From an uncultured delta proteobacterium (GTDB lineage: Bacteria; Desulfobacterota; Desulfovibrionia; Desulfovibrionales; Desulfovibrionaceae), in the NCBI GenBank assembly GCA_903835685.1, contig CAILNX010000043.1, forward strand, positions 248,001 to 312,000: a stretch of DNA of 64,000 bases, written 5' to 3'. How positions within the stretch are numbered: the stretch's first letter is position 1; each line of letters opens with the position of its first letter. The notes below the pieces were generated by a model. The model was not told where the DNA came from. It did no database searches and saw only the letters and a program-made list of their open reading frames with translations. Positions 43,955-53,518 of this stretch are shown in pieces. A program made the position numbers and the translations under genes.

Positions 43955-45157
43955 ATGTCCGCTGCTCCCAAGTGCCTGCGCTCCCTGTTCTGGCTCCCGG
44001 CCGGGGCCTTCGTCCTGTTCCTGACCCTGTATCTCGGCATGCACGGCAACCTGAGCCTGCTCTGGCAGCCCGCAATCGTGCTCATCTGTCTGGGGCTGTG
44101 CTGGTTGGCCAGGGGGATCGGCGGCTGGGCCGGACTGGTCCCCTTGAGCCGGGCGGCGGCCAAAGACCCGCACCTCCGGCTGACCAAGGCGCTCCTCTCG
44201 GCCCGGGCCATCCCCACAGCCCTGGCGGCATACGCACTGATCTCAACCGGCATCCTGCTCTTCACCAACCTGGGCAACCCTCCGGAAGTTCTCGGCCATG
44301 TGGCCGGAGCGTTCCTGACGGGCGCCATCTATCTCTGCTTCGCCTTTCTTCTGTGCCTCCCCCGCATCCGCATCCTTGAGGCCCGGATTCCAGCTGGAAC
44401 CGGCCCCCGTATCTCCCTGGCCGGGCCGACAGGGACCATGGTGGCGGGCATGGCCTTCATGCTGGCCTTCAACTCCCTGTTCCTGGACGCCTGCTTTCTG
44501 AATGTGGTGCAGGAGGGGACGGCCCTGGACCGTTTCGCCCTCTCCCTGCCCGTGAGTTGGGATGTCCTCAGCCTGGACGGCCTGGCCGAGGGTGCGGATC
44601 GGGTCCTGTCGGACGGACTCATCCCTTTGGTGGTCATGACTGTGGGAATATTGGGGCTTGTCCTGGGAATCGGAGGGCTCCGGGCCTTCCCCGGCCTGCG
44701 GAACACCGCCCGGGCCGTGGGTCATTCCGGGCTCTGCGCCGTCCTCCTGTTCAGCCCGGTCCTGGGCATGCAGGCCTACGGCCGCCTGGTCGAAGAATAC
44801 TCCGGGTCGGTGTTCGCGGCCCTGATCCTGCTGCTGGTCCTGGACGCAGTGGCGGCAGCCCTGGGCCGCTGGCTCTTGCGGGACCCGAGCAGCGCGGTGA
44901 TAAGAGAACCGGAGCCGGGCCAGGATCATGACCCAAGCCAGGCCCCGGAGCCGCGCCCCTCCCTTCGGGTCCAGCGACGTCGGCCGGTGCACAGGGACCT
45001 GGCCAGGACTTGCGCCGGTATCGCCGCCGAGACCGCTCCCAGACCAATCTTCGCGCCCTCGCGGACCACGGCCCTGGCCTGCGCCTTCCTGGCTCTGGCC
45101 GTGACCGCCCTTGGGCTGTACCTGCTCAATCTACCCGAGCTGTTCCGCGCGCCCTGA
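43955..45157 (+). CDS. Unknown multi-pass membrane protein
   Basis: A 400-residue protein I do not recognise. It has about eight hydrophobic helices (e.g. LPAGAFVLFLTLYLG, AAYALISTGILLFTNLG, LIPLVVMTVGILGLVLGIGG, SVFAALILLLVLDAVAAALG), then a charged Pro/Arg-rich linker (residues 311-360) and one final helix (LACAFLALAVTALGLYLLNL). The pattern fits an envelope transporter or assembly protein, but no motif identifies it. ATG at 43955 after AGGAGG. Confidence 0.55.
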   Translation: MSAAPKCLRSLFWLPAGAFVLFLTLYLGMHGNLSLLWQPAIVLICLGLCWLARGIGGWAGLVPLSRAAAKDPHLRLTKALLSARAIPTALAAYALISTGILLFTNLGNPPEVLGHVAGAFLTGAIYLCFAFLLCLPRIRILEARIPAGTGPRISLAGPTGTMVAGMAFMLAFNSLFLDACFLNVVQEGTALDRFALSLPVSWDVLSLDGLAEGADRVLSDGLIPLVVMTVGILGLVLGIGGLRAFPGLRNTARAVGHSGLCAVLLFSPVLGMQAYGRLVEEYSGSVFAALILLLVLDAVAAALGRWLLRDPSSAVIREPEPGQDHDPSQAPEPRPSLRVQRRRPVHRDLARTCAGIAAETAPRPIFAPSRTTALACAFLALAVTALGLYLLNLPELFRAP

Positions 45158-45225
45158 GCCGGACCCAAGCCGGAATCACGAACGCCCCGGCCGTGGAGCG
45201 GGCGGAAAGAGGCGCGTCCCTGAGC

Positions 45226-45291
45226 GGGAACGCACTATCATGAAATAATTATTCTTATTTATTTCTTGATCTGGTTTGAGAGACGCTTCCC
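45226..45291. repeat. AT-rich dispersed repeat, copy 3, between convergent genes
   Basis: GC-rich ends (GGGAACGC ... GACGCTTCCC) flank GAAATAATTATTCTTATTTATTTC, where GAAATAA (45242-45248) and TTATTTC (45259-45265) are inverse. It sits between the ends of two convergent genes, so a bidirectional terminator role is plausible. Related in core sequence to 33704 and 34727. Confidence 0.5.
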
Positions 45292-46136
45292 TACCGCGAA
45301 AGCCTGGGGTCCAGCCAGTCGCGCAGGGCCTCGCCCAGGAGGTTGTAGCCCAGGACCGTGAACAGGATGGCCAGGCCCGGGAAGAGCGACTGCCAGGGCG
45401 CGATCTCCAGCACGTCCTTGCCCTCCATGAGCATGTTGCCCCAGGAAGGCGAGGGCGGCTGCACGCCCAGGCCGAGGAAGCTTAAGGCCGATTCCGTGAG
45501 GATGGCCCCGGCCACGCCCAGGGTGGCCGAGACCAGGACCGGGGCCACGGCATTGGGCAGGATGTGGCCGAAGATGATGCGGCCCGCACCAGCCCCGGCC
45601 AGGCGGGCTGCGGATACGAAGTCCCGCTCGCGCAGGGAAAGGGTCTCGGCCCGCACCAGCCGCGCGATGCCCATCCAGGAGGTCAGGCCGATGACGGCCA
45701 TGATGGTCACCAGGCTGGGCTCCAGAAAGGCGATGACCGCCAGGATCAAAAAGAACGAGGGGAAGCAGAGCATGATGTCCACCCCGCGCATGACGATCTC
45801 GTCGGTGATCCCGCCGAAATAGCCCGAAGCCAGGCCCAGGACCAGGCCGATGGACACGGCCAGGCCCACGGACACGAACCCCACCCAAAGCGAGACCCGC
45901 GCGCCAAAGAGCATGCGCGAGAGGATGTCCCGGCCCAGGGCGTCGGTGCCCAGGGGATGCCCGGCCGAAGGCCCGCTGAGGGCGTTCATCACGTCCAGGG
46001 AGGTGGGGTCGAACGGGGCCAGGACCGGGGCCAGGAGCGCGGCCAGGGTCATGCCGCCGACCAGAAAGAGCCCCACGAAGAGCATGGCGTTGCGGCCGAG
46101 AAACGAGGGCCGGGCCGGCGCCTCGCGGGTCTTCAC
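45291..46136 (-). CDS. Peptide/nickel ABC transporter permease (OppC/DppC type)
   Basis: A 281-residue inner-membrane permease: N-terminal helix ([20 protein letters not shown]), [24 protein letters not shown], and the EAA loop around [20 protein letters not shown] with [11 protein letters not shown]. It pairs with the OppB-type gene by a GTGA overlap. No binding protein or ATPases are in view, so the solute (oligopeptide, dipeptide or nickel) is open. Confidence 0.93.
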   Translation of the reverse strand: MKTREAPARPSFLGRNAMLFVGLFLVGGMTLAALLAPVLAPFDPTSLDVMNALSGPSAGHPLGTDALGRDILSRMLFGARVSLWVGFVSVGLAVSIGLVLGLASGYFGGITDEIVMRGVDIMLCFPSFFLILAVIAFLEPSLVTIMAVIGLTSWMGIARLVRAETLSLRERDFVSAARLAGAGAGRIIFGHILPNAVAPVLVSATLGVAGAILTESALSFLGLGVQPPSPSWGNMLMEGKDVLEIAPWQSLFPGLAILFTVLGYNLLGEALRDWLDPRLSR

Positions 46137-47128
46137 GAGCGCTCCCCGGTCGAACGGATGCGCGGGTCGGCCAGGGCGTAGCCCGTGTCAGCCAGGAGGT
46201 TCCCGGCCAGGGTGAGCACGGCCCCGAGCACCAGATTGCCCATGATCAGCGGGTAGTCCCGGGCCATGACCCCCTGGTAGAAGAGCTGGCCCAGGCCGGG
46301 CAGGGCGAAGATGGATTCGATGATCACGCTCCCGCCGATAAGCCCGGGCACGGACAGGCCCAGGATGGTGATGACCGGCAACAACGCGTTGCGCAGGGCG
46401 TGCTTGTACACCACCACCCGCTCGGACAGGCCCTTGGCCCGGGCGGTCATGACATAGTCCTGGCGCAGGACCTCCAGCATGCTGGCCCGCATGAACCGGG
46501 ACATGCCCGCCAGGCTCCCGAAGGTGTAGATGAAGATGGGCATGGCCAGGTGGCGGCTTAAGTCCGCCAACTTGCCCCAGGCCGAGAACTGGTCGTAGTC
46601 CAGGGAGGTCAGCCCGGAGATGGGCAGGATGGGGATGGCGATGCCAAAGGCCAACATGAGCAAGAGGGCCAGCCAGAATCCGGGCATGGCGAACCCCAGG
46701 AAGACGAAGACCGTGAGGGCCTTGTCCAGGGCCGCCCCCCTTCGGCGCGCGGACACGATGCCGATGGGCACGGCCACGATCAGGGTCAGGGCCAGGGCCA
46801 CCACGTTCATGCCGAAGGTGAGCGGCAGGCGCTCCTTGATCTTGTCCCAGACCGGCCGGGAGTCGCTGGACATGGACCGGCCGAAGTCCAGGGCGGCCAG
46901 GCGGCCCACCCAGCGGAAGTACTGCACGTGCAGGGGCTGGTCCAGGCCGTAGAGCTTCTCCAGGCGCTCCCGGGACTCCTGGGAGGCGTAAGGATTCAAG
47001 GTGGTCTGCAAATCCGTGGGCTTGCCCGGGGCCAGGTGGATGACCCAGAAGCTCAAGATCGTGATGCCCGCAAAGGTCACGGCCACGGACAGGACCTTGG
47101 TCAGGAGGCGGAGCAGGAGTTTGGGCAT
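46133..47128 (-). CDS. Peptide/nickel ABC transporter permease (OppB/DppB type)
   Basis: A 331-residue permease: [19 protein letters not shown] at the N-terminus and the EAA region [20 protein letters not shown] followed by [13 protein letters not shown]. Partner of the OppC-type gene (overlap). ATG at 47128; a divergent tRNA promoter lies upstream. The remaining subunits must be outside this orientation or elsewhere in the genome. Confidence 0.93.
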   Translation of the reverse strand: MPKLLLRLLTKVLSVAVTFAGITILSFWVIHLAPGKPTDLQTTLNPYASQESRERLEKLYGLDQPLHVQYFRWVGRLAALDFGRSMSSDSRPVWDKIKERLPLTFGMNVVALALTLIVAVPIGIVSARRRGAALDKALTVFVFLGFAMPGFWLALLLMLAFGIAIPILPISGLTSLDYDQFSAWGKLADLSRHLAMPIFIYTFGSLAGMSRFMRASMLEVLRQDYVMTARAKGLSERVVVYKHALRNALLPVITILGLSVPGLIGGSVIIESIFALPGLGQLFYQGVMARDYPLIMGNLVLGAVLTLAGNLLADTGYALADPRIRSTGERS

Positions 47129-47230
47129 GGGGAAGCATAGCCTGCCTGGGCTTGCGAGGCAATGGCGGGCCAGCGCGGCCTTGAAATTTCAAAGGGCAAG
47201 GGAAAAATGGCCGGGGAGAAAACTTTTTCG

Positions 47231-47258
47231 TTGACAGCCCGGGCCTGGTCTCTATATA
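47231..47258 (+). promoter_or_regulatory. Sigma-70 promoter of the tRNA-Ala gene
   Basis: TTGACA (47231-47236), a 16-base spacer and TATATA (47253-47258), about 20 bases before the tRNA. Near-consensus in both boxes. Confidence 0.88.
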
Positions 47259-47277
47259 CGCATTTCTCCCGATGCGT

Positions 47278-47353
<76 letters not shown>

Positions 47354-47728
47354 CGCAAATCAAAGGGTTATCCAGCAATGGGTAACCCTTTTTTTATTGC
47401 CCGCCACACCGGAAAGTGTTGGCGGATGTTGGCTCCAGGTGATTCGGGGTATCAGCGAGGATGAATTACGAACGATGGGGGCTCTGGAGTAGAATTCAAG
47501 GGGCCATGGCCATGCCCCTTACACATTCGCCACCAACAACGCTTAAACATGTTCCTTTTGCCAGGGTCTTGGTAGCGGGGGGGGGGGGGTAGCGTACGGC
47601 ATACTATACGCATCACCAAATTTTCATTTGACAAAAATATCTATTTGGCCCCAACTTGGTTTGCGATAGGTGAACCCCAACGTTACCTTCGGCACTCATC
47701 AATTTGCCCCACTCCATAGGAGCCCTCC
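47354..47728. other. Gene-free stretch at the island's left edge
   Basis: Besides the tRNA terminator this contains a GC-rich palindrome AAGGGGCCATGGCCATGCCCCTT (47498-47520, one unpaired base) and a run of 13 G's (47577-47589) about 140 bases before the hybrid kinase. No gene is evident, and no partial tRNA-Ala copy was seen. Confidence 0.5.
47362..47397 (+). terminator. Terminator after tRNA-Ala
   Basis: AAAGGGTTA (47362-47370) pairs with TAACCCTTT (47383-47391), followed by TTTTT. Located 9 bases after the tRNA. Confidence 0.92.
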
Positions 47729-50700
47729 ATGCAGGATTCCGACAAGGCCAAAGAGCACGAACAACAGCGGCGAGGCAATCTAGTGGGCGCTCACTTTTTC
47801 TCGAGCATCAGCCGTAGCCTGTATGCACTGGTGGCTTGCGCAATCCTTCCATCCCTGTTGATCCTCCTGTATTCCGGCCTGACCCAAAGAAACAATGCCA
47901 TGGAACTGGCAGATGACAAGCTTGACGACCTCACAAACAGCATCGCCAGCATGCAGTATGAAAGGGTTGAGATTGCGAAATTGCTTTTAACAACTCTTTC
48001 AGTATTGCCTGAAGTGCAAAATATAGACATTGAAAAATGCACTGCTCTTTTTCGAAGAATGGTGCAAGATAATAATGATCTCGCAAACATGTCATTATTG
48101 GATACGAATGGATTTGTGGTCGCTGCAGCCTTACCTTTGCCTGCCAACCGTGATCTTTCAGACCGAACATCCTTCAAGGATGCAATACGAACAAAGAAAT
48201 TTAGCGTAGGTGACTACGTAATAAGTAGAATGGCAAATGTTCCTGTATTGCAGTATTGCTATCCAGTTGTCTCTGGTGAAGGAACATTACGTGGAGTTAT
48301 ATATGCAGTGTATAGCCTTGAAAAATATAAGGACTATTTCAACCGCATCAAACTCCTGCCAGGAAGTGCAGCAACGTTACTAGATCGAAATGGTGCGAGA
48401 TTAATCTCCATGGCCATGCAGTCCGCTCCATCTCAGATTGGTGAACGGATTCCCTCTAGGAATTGGAACACCATTTCGAATTCAGACAGTGACACGGGCA
48501 AGTTCATTGGGACAAGGTTTGACGGGGCAGAAGGCATTTTTCATTTTAAAAAGTTGCGATTGAGGCCCGAAGAACAGCCATATATGATTGTGTTTATGAG
48601 CACACCCCTTGCTGTTGTATTTTCGGGTGCGAACTGGGCACTTATGGCGAATCTCTCGCTCTTGGTTCTGGTCTCTCTGCTAGCCATGTTCATCGCCCGG
48701 GTACTCGGCCGCCTTCTTGTCGGACGCCAAGTAGAGGTACTCCGAGAGAGCGAGATGCGACTGAACAAATCTCAAGAGATCGCCCATCTCGGAAGTTGGG
48801 AACTGGATATTGAAACCAACAGCCTCATATGGTCGGATGAGGTGTACCGCATTTTTGGCTTGCAACCCCAAGATTTTTCCGCATCGTATGAGGCTTTTCT
48901 TCAGGCCGTCCACCCAGAAGACCAGGACGCTGTGAATAGGGCGTATTCGGACTCGCTACAACATGGTGATGATAGCTATAACATTGAGCACAGGATCATT
49001 CGTAGACATACCGGTGAGATTCGAATCGTTCATGAAAGATGTGAGCACATAAAGGACACATCTGGGCGTATCATTCGTTCTGTTGGCATGGTGCAAGATA
49101 TCACCTCAAGTAAACAGATTGGTGAACAGTTACGGACATCCAGTGCAATGCTGAAATCGGTCATTGACACCATCCCACATTACCTGTGTTGGAAGGACAC
49201 TAACTCCGTATTTTTGGGATGCAACGCCAACTACGCCCGCCTGGTGGGCTTGGAAAGCCCTGATGAAATCGTGGGCAAGACCGACTGGGATCTTCCATGG
49301 AAAAAGGAGGAGACGGAGTTCTTTTTAGCCTGCGACAGACGGATCATAGAGTCAGACATCCCAGAGTTTCACATCGTTGAACAGGCTCTCAACGCATTAG
49401 GACAGGAATGCTGGTTGGACACGAATAAGGCACCATTGCATGATGCTGATGGGCTGGTAAAAGGTATTTTGGTGGCATTTGAAGACATCACAGATCGCAA
49501 AAAAGCCCTGGATGCTCTCCAGGCTAGTGAAAATCGGTTCAACCTCTTTATGCAGCATCTCCCCGCCGCCGTATTCATCAAGGATGACACGGAAAGGGTT
49601 CTCTTTGCTAACGCGTACTTGAGTGACATGTTCGGATGGAGTGACCCGGTGGGCAAGACGACCCAGGACTTGTTCCCGCCTGAAACAGCACAGAAAATGT
49701 TGGAGGGGGATAGACGGGCGACCGCCGCCGGGTATGTCCGCATTGAGATTGAACTGCCTGATCGGAATGGACAGTCCCTCACGTTTGCCACCCACAAATT
49801 CCTCATACCCGTGTCTACAGGAAAATCACTTCTGGGATGCATCGGAATTGACATCACTGCCCAAAAAGCGACCGAAGAGGCGCTGGAAAAGCGCATTGTG
49901 ACGCTGACTCTCCCGCTGGATGCGACGGATGGTATCACCTTTGGGGACTTGTTCAGCCCAGAGGACATACAGCGGTTACAGGACGAGTTTGCCAGAGCCA
50001 CCAACGTGGCATCCATTATCACCCACCCAGATGGCACTCCCATCACCGCCCCCAGCAACTTCAGCCGCCTATGCAAAGACATTATTCGCAACACCGAAAA
50101 AGGGCTAAAGAACTGCTTTGCTTCAGATGCGGTCATCGGAAAGTATTCCACAACGGGGCCAACCGTACGAAGGTGCATAAGTGGAGGCCTCTGGGACGCC
50201 GGAGCTGGTATCTCAGTGGGCGGGCGGCATATTGCCAACTGGTTAATCGGACAAGTACGTGACGAAGCTCAAACCGAAGACCAGATACGCCACTATGCGC
50301 GTGAAATCGGAGCTGACGAGGCATTGGCGGTTGAAGCCTTTCTTGAAATCCCGGCCATGTCCCATGAGCATTTTGTACAGGTAGCTCAGGCTCTGTTCAC
50401 TCTGACCAACCAGCTTTCATCCATCGCCTACCAGAATATTCAGCAGGCACGCTTCATCACCGAACGAAAGTTGGTCGAGACTCAACTCATCGAATTGAAG
50501 GACAAGGCCGAAGCAGCCAACAAAGCGAAGAGCGAGTTTCTGGCCAACATGTCTCACGAGATACGTACCCCACTCAACGGGATTGTTGGCATGCTGCAAA
50601 TAGTCCAAATGAGCGGACCTACTCCGGATCAGGCTGAATATCTGACCATGGCGCAGGTCTCGAGCCAGCGCTTGGCGCAGCTTCTGTCTGATATTTTGGA

Positions 50701-51664
50701 TATCTCACGCCTTGAAGTTGGGAAGATTATTATTGTCGCGAAGGAGTTCTCTCCGGCGGCAACGTGTAAAGGAGTGAAGGATATTTTCTTGGCGGTGAGC
50801 AGGGAGAAGAATCTCCCCCTACGAACGATCCTCGAGCCTTCCGTGCCCAAGACCCTAGTGGGTGACGAACTACGCATCACCCAGATTCTGACCAATCTTG
50901 TGGGCAACTCATTCAAATACACGGACCACGGAGAAGTGAAAGTAACTTTAGCCACCCTACCAGGTGAGATACCCACCAAATGCCGCCTGCTTATGACCGT
51001 CAGCGATACAGGTATCGGCATACCAGAGGGCAAACTGATTGATATTTTTGAGCCATTTACGCAGGCTGATGGTTCATACACCCGAAAGTATCAAGGCGCA
51101 GGGTTGGGGCTCTCCATTGTACATCGTCTGACCAAAATAATGAATGGGAATATTTCCGTTGAAAGTGAGGTCGGGAAGGGAACTACTTTTCATTGCTGGG
51201 TAGAGTGCGGCCTATCTCACCCTGTTGGATTTGTTAAATCCAATCAAGCTGAATCAAAGACGATTAGAACCATGACCGGAAAAACTAAATTTAAAATCCT
51301 TCTGGCCGAAGATGATGCAGTGAACCTGATATCTACCAAGCGGTTGATGGAGAACGAAGGGCACACAGTCCTAGCCGTTACAGATGGGCAATTAGCTCTG
51401 CAAGCTCTGGTCAGTAACGACTTCGACCTCATCTTCATGGATATTCAAATGCCGGTCATGGATGGTGTTGAGGCTACCAGGGCTATCAGGAGTTCAACCA
51501 TGCTGGGGGCAAAAACTCACATACCGATCATTGCCATGACTGCCTTCGCCATGGTCGGCGACAAAGAGAAGTTTTTAGAAGCTGGGATGGACGACTATAT
51601 TTCGAAACCAGTCGATATTGATGCACTCAATCAATCAATTGAGCGAGTCGTGGCAACCAAGTGA
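47729..51664 (+). CDS. Large hybrid histidine kinase with PAS and PocR sensor domains
   Basis: A 1311-residue membrane kinase. An N-terminal helix (VACAILPSLLILLYSG) and a second near residue 300 enclose a Cache-like periplasmic region; three PAS domains follow at about 345-725; a PocR ligand-binding domain starts near 734 (GDLFSPEDIQRL, ITAPSNFSRLCKDIIRNTEK); then the phosphoacceptor H943 (SHEIRTPLNG), an ATPase (LTNLVGNSFKYT, DTGIGIP), and a receiver with D1238 (FMDIQMPVMDG). ATG at 47729 after AGGAG. Its stop overlaps the hemerythrin gene (GTGA). Heads a four-partner signalling cassette. Confidence 0.9.
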   Translation: MQDSDKAKEHEQQRRGNLVGAHFFSSISRSLYALVACAILPSLLILLYSGLTQRNNAMELADDKLDDLTNSIASMQYERVEIAKLLLTTLSVLPEVQNIDIEKCTALFRRMVQDNNDLANMSLLDTNGFVVAAALPLPANRDLSDRTSFKDAIRTKKFSVGDYVISRMANVPVLQYCYPVVSGEGTLRGVIYAVYSLEKYKDYFNRIKLLPGSAATLLDRNGARLISMAMQSAPSQIGERIPSRNWNTISNSDSDTGKFIGTRFDGAEGIFHFKKLRLRPEEQPYMIVFMSTPLAVVFSGANWALMANLSLLVLVSLLAMFIARVLGRLLVGRQVEVLRESEMRLNKSQEIAHLGSWELDIETNSLIWSDEVYRIFGLQPQDFSASYEAFLQAVHPEDQDAVNRAYSDSLQHGDDSYNIEHRIIRRHTGEIRIVHERCEHIKDTSGRIIRSVGMVQDITSSKQIGEQLRTSSAMLKSVIDTIPHYLCWKDTNSVFLGCNANYARLVGLESPDEIVGKTDWDLPWKKEETEFFLACDRRIIESDIPEFHIVEQALNALGQECWLDTNKAPLHDADGLVKGILVAFEDITDRKKALDALQASENRFNLFMQHLPAAVFIKDDTERVLFANAYLSDMFGWSDPVGKTTQDLFPPETAQKMLEGDRRATAAGYVRIEIELPDRNGQSLTFATHKFLIPVSTGKSLLGCIGIDITAQKATEEALEKRIVTLTLPLDATDGITFGDLFSPEDIQRLQDEFARATNVASIITHPDGTPITAPSNFSRLCKDIIRNTEKGLKNCFASDAVIGKYSTTGPTVRRCISGGLWDAGAGISVGGRHIANWLIGQVRDEAQTEDQIRHYAREIGADEALAVEAFLEIPAMSHEHFVQVAQALFTLTNQLSSIAYQNIQQARFITERKLVETQLIELKDKAEAANKAKSEFLANMSHEIRTPLNGIVGMLQIVQMSGPTPDQAEYLTMAQVSSQRLAQLLSDILDISRLEVGKIIIVAKEFSPAATCKGVKDIFLAVSREKNLPLRTILEPSVPKTLVGDELRITQILTNLVGNSFKYTDHGEVKVTLATLPGEIPTKCRLLMTVSDTGIGIPEGKLIDIFEPFTQADGSYTRKYQGAGLGLSIVHRLTKIMNGNISVESEVGKGTTFHCWVECGLSHPVGFVKSNQAESKTIRTMTGKTKFKILLAEDDAVNLISTKRLMENEGHTVLAVTDGQLALQALVSNDFDLIFMDIQMPVMDGVEATRAIRSSTMLGAKTHIPIIAMTAFAMVGDKEKFLEAGMDDYISKPVDIDALNQSIERVVATK

Positions 51665-52086
51665 GCGATTCAAGGATTTATTTCATAAACATAGTCAACT
51701 GGGACGAATCGCTTTCAGTCGGCAACGACAAAATAGACGCGCAGCACAAGTGGCTTATTTGTCTTATCAATAAGCTTCATGACCACATGGGCAAAGACAG
51801 CGAAGGTTTAATGAACAAGTCAATAATTGACTTATATAATTACGTTATAACACACTTTGAAGATGAAGACAGAATGATGGAGAAGTCAAAATACTCAAAT
51901 ATGGCTGAGCACAAAAAAGAACATGAATCTTTTATAATGACATTAAACAAACTGTTTTCCAGGTTTAACAGAAAAGAAGAGCACATAACAGAATCAATTG
52001 TAGCCTTCCTTGTTGACTGGTTCATCGACCATATTTCTAATACTGACAAAAAATTTGGCGAGTATCTTAAGAATCTCCAAACTTGA
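51661..52086 (+). CDS. Bacteriohemerythrin
   Basis: A 141-residue O2-binding diiron protein. All expected ligands are present: H29 (DAQHKWL), H65 and E69, H84 and H88, H124 and D129. It starts with GTG overlapping the hybrid kinase stop, which ties oxygen binding to this signalling cassette. Possible roles are O2 delivery, scavenging or a direct O2 sensor for the kinase. Confidence 0.9.
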   Translation: MSDSRIYFINIVNWDESLSVGNDKIDAQHKWLICLINKLHDHMGKDSEGLMNKSIIDLYNYVITHFEDEDRMMEKSKYSNMAEHKKEHESFIMTLNKLFSRFNRKEEHITESIVAFLVDWFIDHISNTDKKFGEYLKNLQT

Positions 52087-52506
52087 ATGGGACTATCCAT
52101 GGCACGAATCTTAATAGCTGAAGACGACATGTTCAGCCGCAAAGTCTGCTTCAAGCTTATCGACAAGATGGGTCACACGCCCATCTGTAGTCCTGATGGC
52201 AAACACGCGTACCAGACACTGTTGTCTGACAACAGCATTGACCTACTGATCACCGACATCATGATGCCAGAGATGGATGGTCGGACTTTGATCAAGACGC
52301 TTCGCGGAAACTCAAGTTTCATGAAGCTACCTCTAATCATTATGTCTGCTGTTGTTAGCATCGCTGAAATTGACGACCTAATCAAGTTAGGAGCGGACTT
52401 CTTTCTACCAAAGCCAATAGATAGCAAGCATCTTACTGAATATGTCGAGAGATGTTTGAAATTCAATTCAAACAGTAACTCCCTAGCGGTAGAAAACCAT
52501 ATGTGA
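52087..52506 (+). CDS. Stand-alone response regulator (receiver only)
   Basis: A 139-residue receiver: acidic pair AEDD at 11-14, phospho-Asp D57 (LLITDIMMPEMDG), S87 and K109 (LPKPID). No output domain. The ATG at 52087 (or MAR at 52099) directly follows the hemerythrin stop. Likely an intermediate of the phosphorelay between the hybrid kinase receiver and the HPt protein, or a CheY-like output. Confidence 0.9.
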   Translation: MGLSMARILIAEDDMFSRKVCFKLIDKMGHTPICSPDGKHAYQTLLSDNSIDLLITDIMMPEMDGRTLIKTLRGNSSFMKLPLIIMSAVVSIAEIDDLIKLGADFFLPKPIDSKHLTEYVERCLKFNSNSNSLAVENHM

Positions 52507-52510
52507 TCCC

Positions 52511-52966
52511 ATGAATAGTATAATAACTTGGGATGAATCTCTATCCACTGGGATTGCTGAATTCGATTGTCAGCTTAAGTGGATCGTCAAGTATTTAAAT
52601 TCATTAATTATGACGTCCGACTATGGCACTGACTCTAGCTTTATGTCCTCGCTACCTGAACTTCATGAATTTCTCATAGCCCACTCAGAAAATGAAGAAA
52701 TTTTGATGAAAGAAATTGCATATCCTGGGTTAGATAGTCACAAGCATGAGCACAGATTTCTTTTAACTGCTTTTGATGAGATAATTCAGCGTCTAAATTC
52801 AAGAGAAAAATACTCAAACCAATCAGCAGTCGCTTTTATGGTTGACTGGTTTAATAACCATATATATAAATCTGACAGAGAGCTTGCAGCGCATTTAATA
52901 TCAGTTGGATTTACAAACGAACAATACAAACACTTGCTCTCATGTGGAGAGGAGTCAGACAACTAA
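52511..52966 (+). CDS. Hemerythrin-like protein lacking one iron ligand
   Basis: A 151-residue hemerythrin fold. Compared with the neighbour, H58, E62, H77, H81, H117 and D122 are kept at canonical numbers, but the first His is Leu (L22 in FDCQLKW), next to a Cys (C20). It may bind iron differently or have become a regulatory or structural partner. Longer C-terminal tail than usual. ATG at 52511. Confidence 0.85.
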   Translation: MNSIITWDESLSTGIAEFDCQLKWIVKYLNSLIMTSDYGTDSSFMSSLPELHEFLIAHSENEEILMKEIAYPGLDSHKHEHRFLLTAFDEIIQRLNSREKYSNQSAVAFMVDWFNNHIYKSDRELAAHLISVGFTNEQYKHLLSCGEESDN

Positions 52967-52967
52967 T

Positions 52968-53285
52968 ATGAAAATTTCAAAGTCAATAGTTGACAAAATA
53001 ACTGAAAAGTTTAAATACGACGAGAATGACGCTGTGCAATTTTCTACAGTTGCTATTGAATCAATTGAAAGGAACATCGCAAAGATAGAAGAGTGTATTT
53101 TCAAAGGTGACTACGCAAATCTAATTTTCCCTGTTCATAATCTCAAAGGGAACTTGGGGACCATGGGACTGACTGAAGAAGCAAGTATGGCATCGAGGAT
53201 ACAAAGTCTGATTGAATTTGGAGATATATCTAAGGCGATCCAACTCTGTGCTGAATTGAAATCTAGGTTAATTGAGGTTGACTAG
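52968..53285 (+). CDS. HPt phosphotransfer protein
   Basis: A 105-residue helical-bundle protein with the HPt signature HNLKGNLGTMGL and phospho-His H57, K60 and G61 as in canonical HSLKG. It provides the phosphotransfer step for the kinase and receivers of this cassette. ATG at 52968 with GGAG 14 bases upstream. The last gene of the cassette. Confidence 0.83.
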   Translation: MKISKSIVDKITEKFKYDENDAVQFSTVAIESIERNIAKIEECIFKGDYANLIFPVHNLKGNLGTMGLTEEASMASRIQSLIEFGDISKAIQLCAELKSRLIEVD

Positions 53286-53359
53286 AATTTTCTGGTCTCA
53301 TACCAAGATCCGAATTGAGTTGATGGGTTTAGTCGGCGGAAAACAGCTTCAGGCCCTCA

Positions 53360-53518
53360 TCAACGCCGTTCCTTTTCCTTGCTCTTGTGATGCGCGAAGT
53401 TCACACTTGACAGGTATTGGCCATCCTCGCCCCTGCCGCGCCCAGACAAGTACATCACCAAGCTCAGGATCCCGATCAACAGCAAGCCACCGATGAGCCA
53501 CCAACTGATTGTGTCCAT
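53360..53518 (-). CDS. Single-pass membrane microprotein, family member A
   Basis: A 52-residue protein beginning MDTISWWLIGGLLLIGILSL: a Trp-Trp pair, one membrane helix, then LSG and a charged tail with SSVNFAHHK and KEKERR. It matches the products at 59772 and 56091 along its length. No enzyme motif; the C-terminus is probably cytoplasmic. Convergent with the HPt gene. ATG at 53518 without a clear SD. Confidence 0.65.
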   Translation of the reverse strand: MDTISWWLIGGLLLIGILSLVMYLSGRGRGEDGQYLSSVNFAHHKSKEKERR

